Shown piece by piece: positions 1 to 6,452 of a stretch of DNA of 12,014 nucleotides. Numbering within the stretch: the stretch's first letter is position 1; each line of letters starts with the position of its first letter. The position numbers and the translations under genes are program-made. The stretch comes from an uncultured Candidatus Udaeobacter sp. (GTDB taxonomy: Bacteria; Verrucomicrobiota; Verrucomicrobiia; Chthoniobacterales; UBA10450): contig CATPAV010000136.1 in NCBI GenBank assembly GCA_955652245.1, forward strand, positions 1-12,014, given 5' to 3'. Under the pieces are notes generated by a model. That model had not been told where the DNA came from and made no database searches. It worked only from the letters and a program-made list of their open reading frames with translations.

Positions 1-192
1 CAAACTGAGGATTACGTCCGCGAGAAACCGGCACAGTCACTCTTATATGCATTTATAGCCGGATATATTTTGAATCGGCTGCCGATTGGTCGAATTCTTG
101 GCGGTCTATTTCGGCTTCTCGTAGTCGCGTTGAGACCGGCCATCTTGATTTACGGCGCCACCAAATTGTATCAGGCGGCGCAGGAAGATTAG
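1..192 (+). CDS. C-terminal end of a small membrane protein, DUF883/ElaB-YqjD-like (partial)
   Basis: The frame is open from base 1 and ends at a TAG at 190-192, leaving 63 visible residues; the start is outside the window. The visible part begins TEDYVREKPAQSLL, which resembles the conserved 'YVRE(N/K)P' segment before the membrane anchor of DUF883 (ElaB/YqjD-type) proteins. A first hydrophobic stretch (about residues 14-25) is followed by a second, longer one rich in Leu, Val, Ile and Gly (about 29-55), and a short polar tail. Known DUF883 members are small inner-membrane-anchored proteins, some of which bind ribosomes in stationary phase. The second hydrophobic segment is longer than in the classic family, so a different small membrane protein is possible. 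It converges on the dodecin gene. Confidence 0.5.
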   Translation, partial: QTEDYVREKPAQSLLYAFIAGYILNRLPIGRILGGLFRLLVVALRPAILIYGATKLYQAAQED

Positions 193-279
193 GTCGGATC
201 GAGTACTCCGCGGTCGACGTTGCAAGTAGGATGAAGCCGTTAATCCATTAGCGTCGCGCGAGGGAACCCGCGATCCACC

Positions 280-489
280 TTAAGGCTCAAGTGTGAAACC
301 GATCTTCAGCGTTACCTGCCAGTGATCGACCTTGCCGTCGTCGATATATCCGCGGGTCTCGGCCACCTCAAACCAGCGCATGTTGCGAACTGTTTTCTCG
401 GCGCGTGCCAGCGCATTTTTTACTGCCTCCTCAAATCCGTCCGACGACGAACCCACCAGCTCAATTTTTTTGTAAATATGATCAGACAT
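280..489 (-). CDS. Dodecin family flavin-binding protein
   Basis: The 69-residue product has the length and layout of dodecins: a first strand (KKIELVGSS), one helix (GFEEAVKNALARAEKTV), then two long strands. Dodecins assemble as hollow dodecamers that bind and store riboflavin, FMN or related flavins in the cytoplasm. W39 in RWFEVAETRG and Q58 in HWQVTLKIGF match the Trp and Gln that sandwich the isoalloxazine rings in characterised dodecins. The start is an ATG at 487-489 and the stop a TAA. No Shine-Dalgarno sequence precedes the ATG. The gene diverges from the secreted-protein gene to its right and converges on the membrane-protein gene to its left, so it is probably monocistronic. Confidence 0.93.
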   Translation of the reverse strand: MSDHIYKKIELVGSSSDGFEEAVKNALARAEKTVRNMRWFEVAETRGYIDDGKVDHWQVTLKIGFTLEP

Positions 490-495
490 GTGTCC

Positions 496-523
496 ATTAT
501 TGGTGAGGAGTCATCGAAAACAA
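496..523 (-). promoter_or_regulatory. Possible promoter of the dodecin gene
   Basis: On the minus strand a TTGTTT (518-523) and an AATAAT (496-501) are separated by 16 bases, resembling sigma70 -35 and -10 boxes. The -10 box would end only six bases before the ATG, so transcription from it would give a nearly leaderless mRNA. That fits the missing Shine-Dalgarno sequence but is weak evidence alone. Not tested against chance matches. Confidence 0.22.
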
Positions 524-537
524 CAAAAAGCCGATCT

Positions 538-554
538 TCCGCTGATTTAGCGGA
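538..554. repeat. Small dyad TCCGCT-N5-AGCGGA in the divergent spacer
   Basis: A perfect 6-bp inverted repeat with a 5-base loop (GATTT) lies in the spacer between the divergent dodecin and secreted-protein genes. It has no T-tract on either side, so it is not an obvious terminator; a regulator binding site or an mRNA hairpin is possible. Dyads this short also occur by chance. Confidence 0.3.
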
Positions 555-646
555 CAGTCGCATCGCCTGCTGATTGCCACAGGACTCCGCGCGAATATCG
601 ACAATTTGCTTTACAAAACGGGTTTGGTTTCGGCAGCCTCGGCGAT

Positions 647-1162
647 GTGGGAAAAGTTGTTACGGCCTTTTTATTGCTCCTAGCTGCTTTCTCTTTTGCC
701 CGCGCTCAGGATCAAGAAAGCAAGCTCGTCGAGCGCCTCCTCAGGCCAGATATGACTCTGCAGAGTACCGCGCAGAACAAAAAATTCATTGCCGACGGCG
801 CATCTATAAATAAACGGGCGACCGTAGGCACATTTTACGTCCAGAAAAAATCCAACTCGAAGAGTTTCTCTGGCCCGCGCGACTTTTCGACGCGGCAAGT
901 CAATTCTCAATCTTTTCGCGGTACTCGCACCGCATTCGGCATTTCGTCGCAGCAACCAATCGGAAGTTCGCAGCCGGCTTATTCAACTCGAACTGCGCGC
1001 GGCGTCCGCGATGCGCATCAAGCTGACAAAGCAGCAGCCAGTCGTGCTTTCGCTGGGAACCGCCCCTTCCTCGATCAGGGCAAAAGTCAAAAGGCGCTCA
1101 GCAGGAAGAATCCCCCGCTAACTATTGAGCAGGTGCGCGAGTTGCTAAACAAAAACAAGTAG
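647..1162 (+). CDS. Secreted Ser/Arg-rich protein of unknown function
   Basis: I do not recognise a function. The 171-residue product starts with a clear Sec signal peptide: MGKVV, a hydrophobic core of about 13 residues (TAFLLLLAAFSFA), then ARAQ, with probable cleavage after A20. The mature part is polar and basic, rich in Ser, Arg, Lys and Gln. It has a LVERLLRPDMTLQ segment near the N-terminus, a TVGTFYVQKK strand-like segment, two near repeats (SKSFSGPRDFSTR and NSQSFRGTRTAF), and a C-terminal helix (PPLTIEQVRELLNKNK). There is no cysteine and no membrane anchor after the signal, so it is likely free in the periplasm or exported. The start is a GTG; no good Shine-Dalgarno sequence is seen. 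tyrS follows after 35 bases on the same strand, so the two may be co-transcribed. I recall similar proteins in Verrucomicrobia, but this is from memory only. Confidence 0.75.
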   Translation: MGKVVTAFLLLLAAFSFARAQDQESKLVERLLRPDMTLQSTAQNKKFIADGASINKRATVGTFYVQKKSNSKSFSGPRDFSTRQVNSQSFRGTRTAFGISSQQPIGSSQPAYSTRTARGVRDAHQADKAAASRAFAGNRPFLDQGKSQKALSRKNPPLTIEQVRELLNKNK

Positions 1163-1197
1163 CGAACTGGCCCCGGGGCACTATTCCTTAAAGGATT

Positions 1198-2364
1198 ATG
1201 CAACCGGCCGAAGCTTTTGAGTCTCTCGCGGCGCAGGCTGTCCACATAATCAGCCGAGATGAACTGCAGGCTAAGCTTGCCAACGGAAAGCCACTGCGAG
1301 TGAAGCTCGGGGTTGATCCGAGCACGACCGATCTGCATCTCGGTCACTCAATCGTGCTGCGAAAACTTCGCCAATTTCAAGATTTCGGCCATCAAGCCGT
1401 CCTTATCATCGGCGATTTCACGGGCATGATCGGCGACCCGAGTGGTCGCTCTGTTACTCGGCCCAACCTAACGCGAAAAGAGGTAGCGACTAACGCGCGA
1501 ACATACTTCGAGCAGGCATTTAAGATTCTCGACCCAACTAAAACTGAAACTCGCTACAACAGCGAATGGTTCGCGCGAATGAGTTTTCAAAAGGTAATCC
1601 GCCTCACAAGTTACGTAACACTTCAGCAAATATTACATCGCGACGACTTCAAGAAGCGAATGCGTGAAGAGCAACCTATCCGTGGTCACGAAATTCTATA
1701 TCCCATCATGCAAGGCTGGGATTCGGTCATGGTAAAAGCAGATGTGGAACTGGGGGGCACCGATCAACTTTTTAATATCTTAATGGGACGCGATCTCCAA
1801 AAAGAGGAAGGCCAGCCGCAGCAGGTTGTTTTTCTGTTGCCGATCCTCGAAGGCCTCGACGGCTCAAAGAAAATGAGCAAGAGCCTCGGAAACTACGTCG
1901 GGATCAACGAACCGCCTTCCGAGATGTTTGGAAAGCTCATGAGTATTTCCGACACATCGATGCAGGCGTATTACAGCCTGCTTCTAAATAAATCGACGCC
2001 GCAGATCCATCCGGTGGAGGCGAAGAAGCAACTCGCTTTCGAGATCGTGCAGACTTACCACTCCGCCAACGCTGCCAAAAAAACGCTCGATCAATGGAAC
2101 GCGCGTTTTAGCGAGAAACGTTTGTCGGACGCCGAGCTGCCGTACCTACGTCCTGATAACTATTCGGATTTTGTAGATCTCGTTGGCCACGCATTCCAGA
2201 ACGCCTTCGGAATCAAAAAGTCGCGAACGCAGGTTCGCCGCTTGATCGACCAAGGCAGCGTTCAACTTGACGGCAAGAAAATCACCGATCCGAACGCAGC
2301 AATCTCACTTCGCGCCGGCCAGGTCCTCCGCCTGGACAAGACCCACGCGGTGCGAATCAAGTAA
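1198..2364 (+). CDS. tyrS: Tyrosyl-tRNA synthetase
   Basis: This class I aminoacyl-tRNA synthetase (388 residues) charges tRNA-Tyr with tyrosine using ATP, in the cytoplasm. The catalytic Rossmann domain has the HIGH signature as HLGH (47-50) and the KMSKS loop intact (225-229). LGVDPSTTDLHLGH, IGDFTGMIGDPSG and ELGGTDQLFN are typical of bacterial TyrRS of the TyrS2/TyrZ-like type. An S4 RNA-binding domain forms the C-terminus, roughly from residue 325 (RRLIDQGSVQLDGKKI). The length is normal for the family. The ATG at 1198 is preceded by AAAGGA (1190-1195) only two bases away, an unusually tight spacing, and that purine stretch is half of a TCCTT-A-AAGGA palindrome. The gene ends at a TAA directly before a strong hairpin terminator. 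Confidence 0.97.
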   Translation: MQPAEAFESLAAQAVHIISRDELQAKLANGKPLRVKLGVDPSTTDLHLGHSIVLRKLRQFQDFGHQAVLIIGDFTGMIGDPSGRSVTRPNLTRKEVATNARTYFEQAFKILDPTKTETRYNSEWFARMSFQKVIRLTSYVTLQQILHRDDFKKRMREEQPIRGHEILYPIMQGWDSVMVKADVELGGTDQLFNILMGRDLQKEEGQPQQVVFLLPILEGLDGSKKMSKSLGNYVGINEPPSEMFGKLMSISDTSMQAYYSLLLNKSTPQIHPVEAKKQLAFEIVQTYHSANAAKKTLDQWNARFSEKRLSDAELPYLRPDNYSDFVDLVGHAFQNAFGIKKSRTQVRRLIDQGSVQLDGKKITDPNAAISLRAGQVLRLDKTHAVRIK

Positions 2365-2368
2365 AAAC

Positions 2369-2401
2369 AAAGAACGCGAGGTTTTTGGCCTCGCGTTCTT
2401 T
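2369..2401. terminator. Bidirectional intrinsic terminator between tyrS and the convergent gene
   Basis: A perfect 13-bp stem (AAAGAACGCGAGG at 2369-2381 with its complement at 2389-2401) closes a 7-base loop. It starts five bases after the tyrS stop. On the minus strand the stem is followed by GTTTTTAC, a short T-tract, so it can end transcripts of the leftward gene at 2422-2898. On the plus strand the stem itself ends in TTCTTT, giving a weaker U-rich end for tyrS. Confidence 0.88.
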
Positions 2402-2421
2402 ACAAGAGAGGACTGCCGATC

Positions 2422-2898
2422 TTAGGCCGCGGCCGTTTGGAACATCGGCAGAACTGGCGCCTGCTCGAGGTAGCTCGCTGCAATCCCTTCGAAATGCGCG
2501 CGGATGCTGCGCAATTCAGCAGTCACAAACGTGTCGACAAAGTGCAAGCGGCGGTCGAGCCAGGCGAACAGCTGGTTCTTTATTTCGTAATGAACGGCAA
2601 GCGTCACCTCCGTGCAGTTTGGCCGGATCTCAGCGAAATCAACGATTCCCATTAGATCGATGTTCCCGCCCACGGACTCAAACGCATATTGATCGGACGA
2701 GTCGCTCTCGACAGACAGGAGCACCGTGTGGGCCTCAAAACCGAAAGGACCGCGGAAGCTAAAATCAACGGTTTTCGATGACGTCACGGTCGCTCTTGTC
2801 ACCATAAGAAACTGCCGCCGATATGACTGAATGCTGGCCAGACGGGCTTTGCATTCCGCCAACGGCTGACTCATGTGTAAGGTTTTTTCTAAAAGCAT
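2422..2898 (-). CDS. Small protein, possible SRPBCC/START-like fold
   Basis: The product is 158 residues from the first ATG, or 150 from the second ATG at 2872-2874 (MSQPLAECKARL). Neither has a Shine-Dalgarno sequence, so the start is open. I do not recognise a specific family. After an N-terminal helix the pattern is of alternating beta strands (FLMVTRATV, KTVDFSFRGPF, HTVLLSVES, NIDLMGIVDFAEI, CTEVTLAVHYEI), then a linker with an amphipathic helix and a long C-terminal helix (DTFVTAELRSIRAHFEGIAASYLEQ). This order suggests an SRPBCC (polyketide cyclase/START-like) ligand-binding fold. There is no signal peptide or membrane segment. It is the last gene of the minus-strand run, 129 bases after bioD, and converges on tyrS across the shared terminator. 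The overlapping plus-strand frame is Arg/Ser-rich and not protein-like, so I prefer this strand. Confidence 0.72.
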   Translation of the reverse strand: MLLEKTLHMSQPLAECKARLASIQSYRRQFLMVTRATVTSSKTVDFSFRGPFGFEAHTVLLSVESDSSDQYAFESVGGNIDLMGIVDFAEIRPNCTEVTLAVHYEIKNQLFAWLDRRLHFVDTFVTAELRSIRAHFEGIAASYLEQAPVLPMFQTAAA

Positions 2899-2987
2899 AG
2901 GCGTATGGAGTTGTTTGCCCTGAACTGAAGCAATGACGATGCCAACTCATTTTCCCTATGAGGTGAGTCGCAATGGCACACCATCGG

Positions 2988-3004
2988 TGTAAATCTTATT
3001 TACA
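2988..3004. promoter_or_regulatory. 17-bp perfect dyad TGTAAAT-CTT-ATTTACA
   Basis: A perfect 7+7 bp inverted repeat with a 3-base spacer lies in the 129-base gap between bioD (stop at 3028) and the start of the next minus-strand gene (2898). It is AT-rich and has no T-tract, which argues for a protein-binding site over a terminator. A second small dyad, ACACC-ATC-GGTGT (2978-2990), overlaps its left edge. Its halves look like BirA operator halves, but the spacing is wrong for BirA. Confidence 0.4.
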
Positions 3005-3027
3005 GTAATGTAGCGAGGTGGACAGCC

Positions 3028-3678
3028 CTAAGCTGTTCGCGTTGAATCGATCATCAATCGCCAGTCGGCAGGTAGTTGGTTCAGATTTTCCGTTAAACCA
3101 CTCAGTAGCGGAGGATCGACAATCTTCCTTAGGATGTCGAGGTTGGTCACAACGGCGATATCGAGCGGATCTGGAGGGCCATTTAATACTACGCCGGCAC
3201 AAGGAAGCCTGTGCGCAGCAATGCTTCGGACTGTGAGCGTTGTATGATTAAGACACCCGAGGCGATTCTGCGCCGCGACGAGCACGGGTAAGGCCATCTC
3301 CACCGCCAAATCGCTCATAAAATAATCACGACGAATCGGCACCAGCCAGCCGCCGACCCCTTCGACAAGCACATGCTCAACTCGATTCTGAAGCGCGCGA
3401 AAAGCAGCTAGAATGCCTTCGATGTCGATGTTCACCCCTTCCGTCAGACTGCCCACAAGCGGCGCAGCCGGAGTCTTTAGCCAGACTGGGTTAATTTCCT
3501 CGATCCTCAAGCCTTCGCTGCCGGCGGCGAGCAGAAGCTCCGCGTCGCGACGATCTCCACAACAGATCGGTTTCATTCCCGCACAGCGCGTGCCCGATGC
3601 ACGCAGCAAACGCAGGAGTTGAATCGCCGTGTGCGTTTTGCCCACGCCGGTATCTGTCCCGGTGATGAAGAGGCTCAC
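3028..3678 (-). CDS. bioD: ATP-dependent dethiobiotin synthetase BioD
   Basis: BioD closes the ureido ring of dethiobiotin from 7,8-diaminopelargonate, CO2 and ATP, the step before biotin synthase. The 216-residue product has the P-loop TGTDTGVGKT near the N-terminus (K14, T15), the conserved Lys in GMKPICCG (K36), and the EGVGGWLVPI segment (106-115) that corresponds to the EGAGG motif of the family. The length is normal. The start is a GTG at 3676-3678 that overlaps the purQ stop as GTGA, so translation is probably coupled to purQ. No other biotin gene is visible in the window. The end at a TAG is followed by a spacer with a 17-bp dyad but no clear terminator. Confidence 0.94.
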   Translation of the reverse strand: MSLFITGTDTGVGKTHTAIQLLRLLRASGTRCAGMKPICCGDRRDAELLLAAGSEGLRIEEINPVWLKTPAAPLVGSLTEGVNIDIEGILAAFRALQNRVEHVLVEGVGGWLVPIRRDYFMSDLAVEMALPVLVAAQNRLGCLNHTTLTVRSIAAHRLPCAGVVLNGPPDPLDIAVVTNLDILRKIVDPPLLSGLTENLNQLPADWRLMIDSTRTA

Positions 3679-4403
3679 GCGACCTGCTTTGCGCGTTCCA
3701 ATGTTGCGCTATTCGCGCTGATCGTTTGCATCATCGATCGAAAAATCTTCGCACCATCTGCGCTGCCAAGCCGCGCATCCGAAGCGCGATCAGGATGAGG
3801 CATCAGGCCAAAGACGTTTCGCTCGCGATTGCAGATGCCGGCGATGTTTTCAATGGAACCGTTGGGATTGGATTTGGGAACAATGCGACCGCGACTGTCC
3901 GCATAACGCAAAATCACCTGTCGATTGTCGTTGAGGGCGCGCAACGTTTCCGCGTTTGCGAAAAAACATCCCTCGCCATGTGCAATGGGCAAACGGAGAA
4001 GCGATCCTTTCTGACAACCGTGAGTGAATGGCGAATCATCCACTTCCACACGTGTGGCGACCATGTCACAGACGAAGCGCAGCGAACGATTCCGCACGAG
4101 CGCACCGGGTAAGAGACCAGCTTCGCACAAAATTTGGAACCCATTGCACGTCCCAAGCACCAGCTTGCCGGCGCGCGCATCACTTGTGACGGCTCGCATA
4201 ATCGGCGAAAAGCGGGCGATCGCGCCGCAACGCAGATAATCCCCATACGCAAATCCTCCCGGGAGGACGATCGCGTCAAAATTGTCGAGTGATGTCTCCT
4301 TGTGCCAGACGTATTCGGCACGCAGCCCTTCAAGTCCATTAATCGCGGCGATGCAATCCTGGTCGCAATTTGAGCCGGGAAACTGGATGACGGCGAATTT
4401 CAC
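3675..4403 (-). CDS. purQ: Phosphoribosylformylglycinamidine synthase, glutaminase subunit PurQ
   Basis: PurQ is the class I glutamine amidotransferase that supplies ammonia to PurL for making FGAM in purine synthesis. The 242-residue product opens with the diagnostic MKFAVIQFPGSNCDQD. The nucleophile is C86 in LGTCNGFQIL, with an oxyanion region at LPGGFAYGDYLRCG (47-60). The catalytic His is H203 in GLMPHPDRASD. The usual third triad residue, Glu two places after the His (HPE), is Asp here (D205). The start is a GTG overlapping the purS stop as GTGA, with AAGGAG three bases upstream. The order purS-purQ matches Gram-positive-type, three-subunit FGAM synthetases, whose third partner, small-form PurL, must lie elsewhere. 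Confidence 0.96.
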   Translation of the reverse strand: MKFAVIQFPGSNCDQDCIAAINGLEGLRAEYVWHKETSLDNFDAIVLPGGFAYGDYLRCGAIARFSPIMRAVTSDARAGKLVLGTCNGFQILCEAGLLPGALVRNRSLRFVCDMVATRVEVDDSPFTHGCQKGSLLRLPIAHGEGCFFANAETLRALNDNRQVILRYADSRGRIVPKSNPNGSIENIAGICNRERNVFGLMPHPDRASDARLGSADGAKIFRSMMQTISANSATLERAKQVA

Positions 4404-4663
4404 TTGCTCCTTCTTCGTTTTGCCGGCTTCTCTTTCAGTAGCTCGTAATCTTCAATCACCGGATTCGACAGCAAATCGCGGCAAAGACCGTGCAGACGTG
4501 ATTCGAGTTCGCCGTTTTCTCCATCCGCTTCGATTTCCATGTATTTTCCAATTCTGACGCTGCGCACCTCTGGCATTCCAAGATGCCGCATCGCGTCGCG
4601 CACCGCGTTGCCTTGCGGATCGAGCACCGCAGCCTTTGGCCTGACGAGGACTTTCACTTTCAT
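4400..4663 (-). CDS. purS: Phosphoribosylformylglycinamidine synthase subunit PurS
   Basis: PurS is the small bridging subunit that docks PurQ onto PurL in multi-subunit FGAM synthetase. From the ATG at 4661-4663 the product is 87 residues, the normal size, and starts MKVKVLVRPKAAVLDPQGNAV, the typical PurS opening. VRSVRIGKYMEIE and CRDLLSNPVIEDYEL are also characteristic. The frame stays open upstream to 4723, which would add 20 residues that do not resemble PurS and would overlap ligD; the internal ATG, with GGTGA four bases upstream (4668-4672), is the better start. The C-terminus ends in a basic tail (KEKPAKRRRSK). The stop overlaps the purQ start by GTGA. ligD ends 49 bases upstream on the same strand. 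Confidence 0.94.
   Translation of the reverse strand: MKVKVLVRPKAAVLDPQGNAVRDAMRHLGMPEVRSVRIGKYMEIEADGENGELESRLHGLCRDLLSNPVIEDYELLKEKPAKRRRSK
4407..4412 (-). promoter_or_regulatory. Shine-Dalgarno sequence of purQ
   Basis: On the minus strand AAGGAG stands three bases before the GTG start of purQ, inside the end of purS. It is the clearest ribosome binding site in the window and supports the GTG start. The short spacing plus the GTGA overlap suggests re-initiation after purS. Confidence 0.65.
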
Positions 4664-4712
4664 CGTCTCACCATATTTGCGGCTCACCGCGCTAACAAGC
4701 GGATTCCGAGAT

Positions 4713-6401
4713 TCAGGCTTCACGGACGACCTCTTTTGGTTTTTTATCTTCGCGCAAGCCCAAAAAAACTGGCGCGCGGAGCTTTCCGTCGCGGGTCCAT
4801 TCCGCGAATTTGACTTCGCATACCAAGACCGGATTTACCCAATGCATTTTGCGCATTATCGATGGCGTGATTCCTTGCACCCATTTTCCTTTTTGCTTCG
4901 ACGGAAGATCGACAAAGGGACAATCGTCGCGCTCTTCTTGTTGGAACTTCTTATGCAACATGGACAATGATCTCCCGGTAAAACCGGTGCCGACCTTTCC
5001 GGCAAAGAAAAGCTTCTTGTCCCTATAATAGCCGACCAGAATCGCGCCAAAGTATTTCCGCGATCCCTGCGGCGGCGTGTATCCGCCAATCACGAATTCC
5101 TGTTCGTTCACGCATTTGAGTTTGATCCACGCGCCGCTGCGGCGCCCTGATTCGTAAACCGAGACACGTTGTTTGCCAATGAGACCTTCGAGGCCCCGAC
5201 GCTTCACTTCCGCCAGCAACTTGGTCGCGTCGGAACCAATCTCTCCCGAGAAACGGATCGGGTCGGCCACGCCCTCGGAAAGTTTCGCGAGGAGTTCCTT
5301 GCGTTGTCCGAGTGGAAGTTTGATCAGACTCTTGCCGTCGAGTTGCAGCAAATCGAAAACGTAAAAGCGGACAGGCGATTTTCGCCCTTCCAGCTCGAGA
5401 GCTTGCAAAAGTTGAAATGACGAGCGTCCTTCGTCATCGAGTGCAACGATTTCGCCGTCGATCACGCACTCTCGCGCAGGAAAATTCTTTATCGCTTCGA
5501 CGATTTCCGGGAAACGTCTGGCCAATTCATTTTCGTTGCGCGACAGTAACGACACTTTCTTGTCGATCTTGACTGCGATCGCACGGATTCCGTCGAATTT
5601 GAGTTCGTACATCCAGTCGCCGGTGGTCGGGGGCTTCTCCAGCAGACGCGGTTTCATTGGCTCGATGAAGCGCGGTTTTGCGGCGGGCAATTCTGGTAGG
5701 GATGGATCTCCGAGCCGTCCGGTATCCTTTCGGCGCGCTTGTAAATCGCGCCCTACCAGCGCGGCTTTGATCCGCGTTTTCAACGTTGATGTTGCGCTCT
5801 GGTCTTTTTCTTCGCGGTTGGATTCCCATTCGGCGTCGCGATCGTCCGCGATCTGTTTCATGGTCCGACCGCTTTTGACCGATTCATCCTCACGCTTTTT
5901 TGAAAGCGGTTTCGCGCTCGATCCTGTTTTCAAGATCAGCCACTGATTCTTTTCACCATCGCGGCCGCGGATGCGCACTAGGGTCCATTCGCCTTTTGCT
6001 TTCTCGCCTTCGAGAACCAGATGCAGTTTCCCATCCTGCAACGATTTCAGCGGTTGCTCGCCATAGATGAAATATTTTCCGCGGTCCCACACCATAACCG
6101 TGCCGCCGCCGTATTGTCCCTCGGGAATGACGCCCTCGAACTCCGCGTAATCGATGGGGTGATCCTCGACTTCCACAGCGAGATGTTTTTCACCCTGCTT
6201 CCAGGGAAGTCCTTTCGGCACGGCCCAGGATTTTAAAACCCCTTCCATCTCCAGCCGAAAATCGTAATGCAACCGGCGCGCATCATGTTTCTGGATCACA
6301 AAACGGGACGCGCCCCGCACGGCTTTCGGTTTGGGCTTGCCGCCTTTCGGCTCGGAAGTCCGTTTGAAATCACGCTTCCGCTTATAATCGGTCAGTCCCA
6401 T
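4713..6401 (-). CDS. ligD: ATP-dependent DNA ligase LigD, phosphoesterase-ligase form without polymerase domain
   Basis: This enzyme repairs DNA breaks in the Ku-LigD end-joining system: the N-terminal domain trims 3'-phosphates and ribonucleotides, the C-terminal domain seals nicks. The 562-residue product (ATG at 6399-6401; a TTG one codon earlier is less likely) has an intact phosphoesterase domain at about 30-165, with H39, H45, D47, R49, K63, H81 and Y85 at the spacing of Pseudomonas LigD. The ligase domain starts near 245; K268 in ELKFDGIR is the AMP-accepting lysine, with FYVFDLL (346-352), EGLIGK (405-410) and AWIKLK (424-429) as further nucleotidyltransferase motifs and an OB-fold at the end. 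The polymerase domain of long LigD is absent. Residues 215-236 are encoded by a palindromic repeat, described separately. No ku gene is visible here. No Shine-Dalgarno sequence is seen. Confidence 0.95.
   Translation of the reverse strand: MGLTDYKRKRDFKRTSEPKGGKPKPKAVRGASRFVIQKHDARRLHYDFRLEMEGVLKSWAVPKGLPWKQGEKHLAVEVEDHPIDYAEFEGVIPEGQYGGGTVMVWDRGKYFIYGEQPLKSLQDGKLHLVLEGEKAKGEWTLVRIRGRDGEKNQWLILKTGSSAKPLSKKREDESVKSGRTMKQIADDRDAEWESNREEKDQSATSTLKTRIKAALVGRDLQARRKDTGRLGDPSLPELPAAKPRFIEPMKPRLLEKPPTTGDWMYELKFDGIRAIAVKIDKKVSLLSRNENELARRFPEIVEAIKNFPARECVIDGEIVALDDEGRSSFQLLQALELEGRKSPVRFYVFDLLQLDGKSLIKLPLGQRKELLAKLSEGVADPIRFSGEIGSDATKLLAEVKRRGLEGLIGKQRVSVYESGRRSGAWIKLKCVNEQEFVIGGYTPPQGSRKYFGAILVGYYRDKKLFFAGKVGTGFTGRSLSMLHKKFQQEERDDCPFVDLPSKQKGKWVQGITPSIMRKMHWVNPVLVCEVKFAEWTRDGKLRAPVFLGLREDKKPKEVVREA
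5693..5759. repeat. MITE/REP-like palindromic element in frame inside ligD
   Basis: The element is bounded by perfect 9-bp inverted repeats, CTGGTAGGG (5693-5701) and CCCTACCAG (5751-5759). Inside are two further hairpins: GGCGCG...CGCGCC (5731-5736 with 5747-5752 region, overlapping the right terminus), and GGAT...ATCC on the left side, giving a three-arm secondary structure. It is read through in frame by ligD as about 22 residues (LVGRDLQARRKDTGRLGDPS and a following LP) in the linker between the two catalytic domains. The core from GGTAGGG to CCCTACC is 63 bp, exactly 21 codons; removing it leaves CTAG. There is no second copy in the window, so mobility is inferred from form only. Confidence 0.6.
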
Positions 6402-6452
6402 CAACGTTAAACTAACCGCGAATTACGCCGAAAAAACGCAGATTTCTTGAGC

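Noticed and set aside
254..273. GC-rich hairpin as a terminator between the membrane-protein and dodecin genes
   Set aside because: Only TCGCG/CGCGA pairs cleanly, with a bulge in the middle and no T-tract on either side; too weak to annotate.
574..601. Promoter for the secreted-protein gene (TTGCCA, 16 bases, TATCGA)
   Set aside because: The -10 candidate matches the consensus at only about three of six positions; not distinguishable from chance.
2385..2762. 125-residue plus-strand frame after tyrS
   Set aside because: It starts inside the terminator hairpin and is Arg/Ser/Pro-rich with no fold pattern; the minus-strand frame across it looks like a real beta-alpha protein.
2988..3004. BirA (biotin repressor) operator near bioD
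   Set aside because: The halves resemble BirA half sites, but the known operator has a spacer of about 14-15 bases, here it is 3, and the site is downstream of bioD, not upstream.
4664..4723. 20-residue N-terminal extension of PurS
   Set aside because: The extension does not resemble PurS, overlaps the ligD end, and a better ATG with GGTGA upstream gives the usual family length.
5536..5946. 136-residue plus-strand frame opposite ligD
   Set aside because: It lies opposite conserved ligase motifs and the linker repeat, with Ser/Arg-rich composition typical of a shadow frame.
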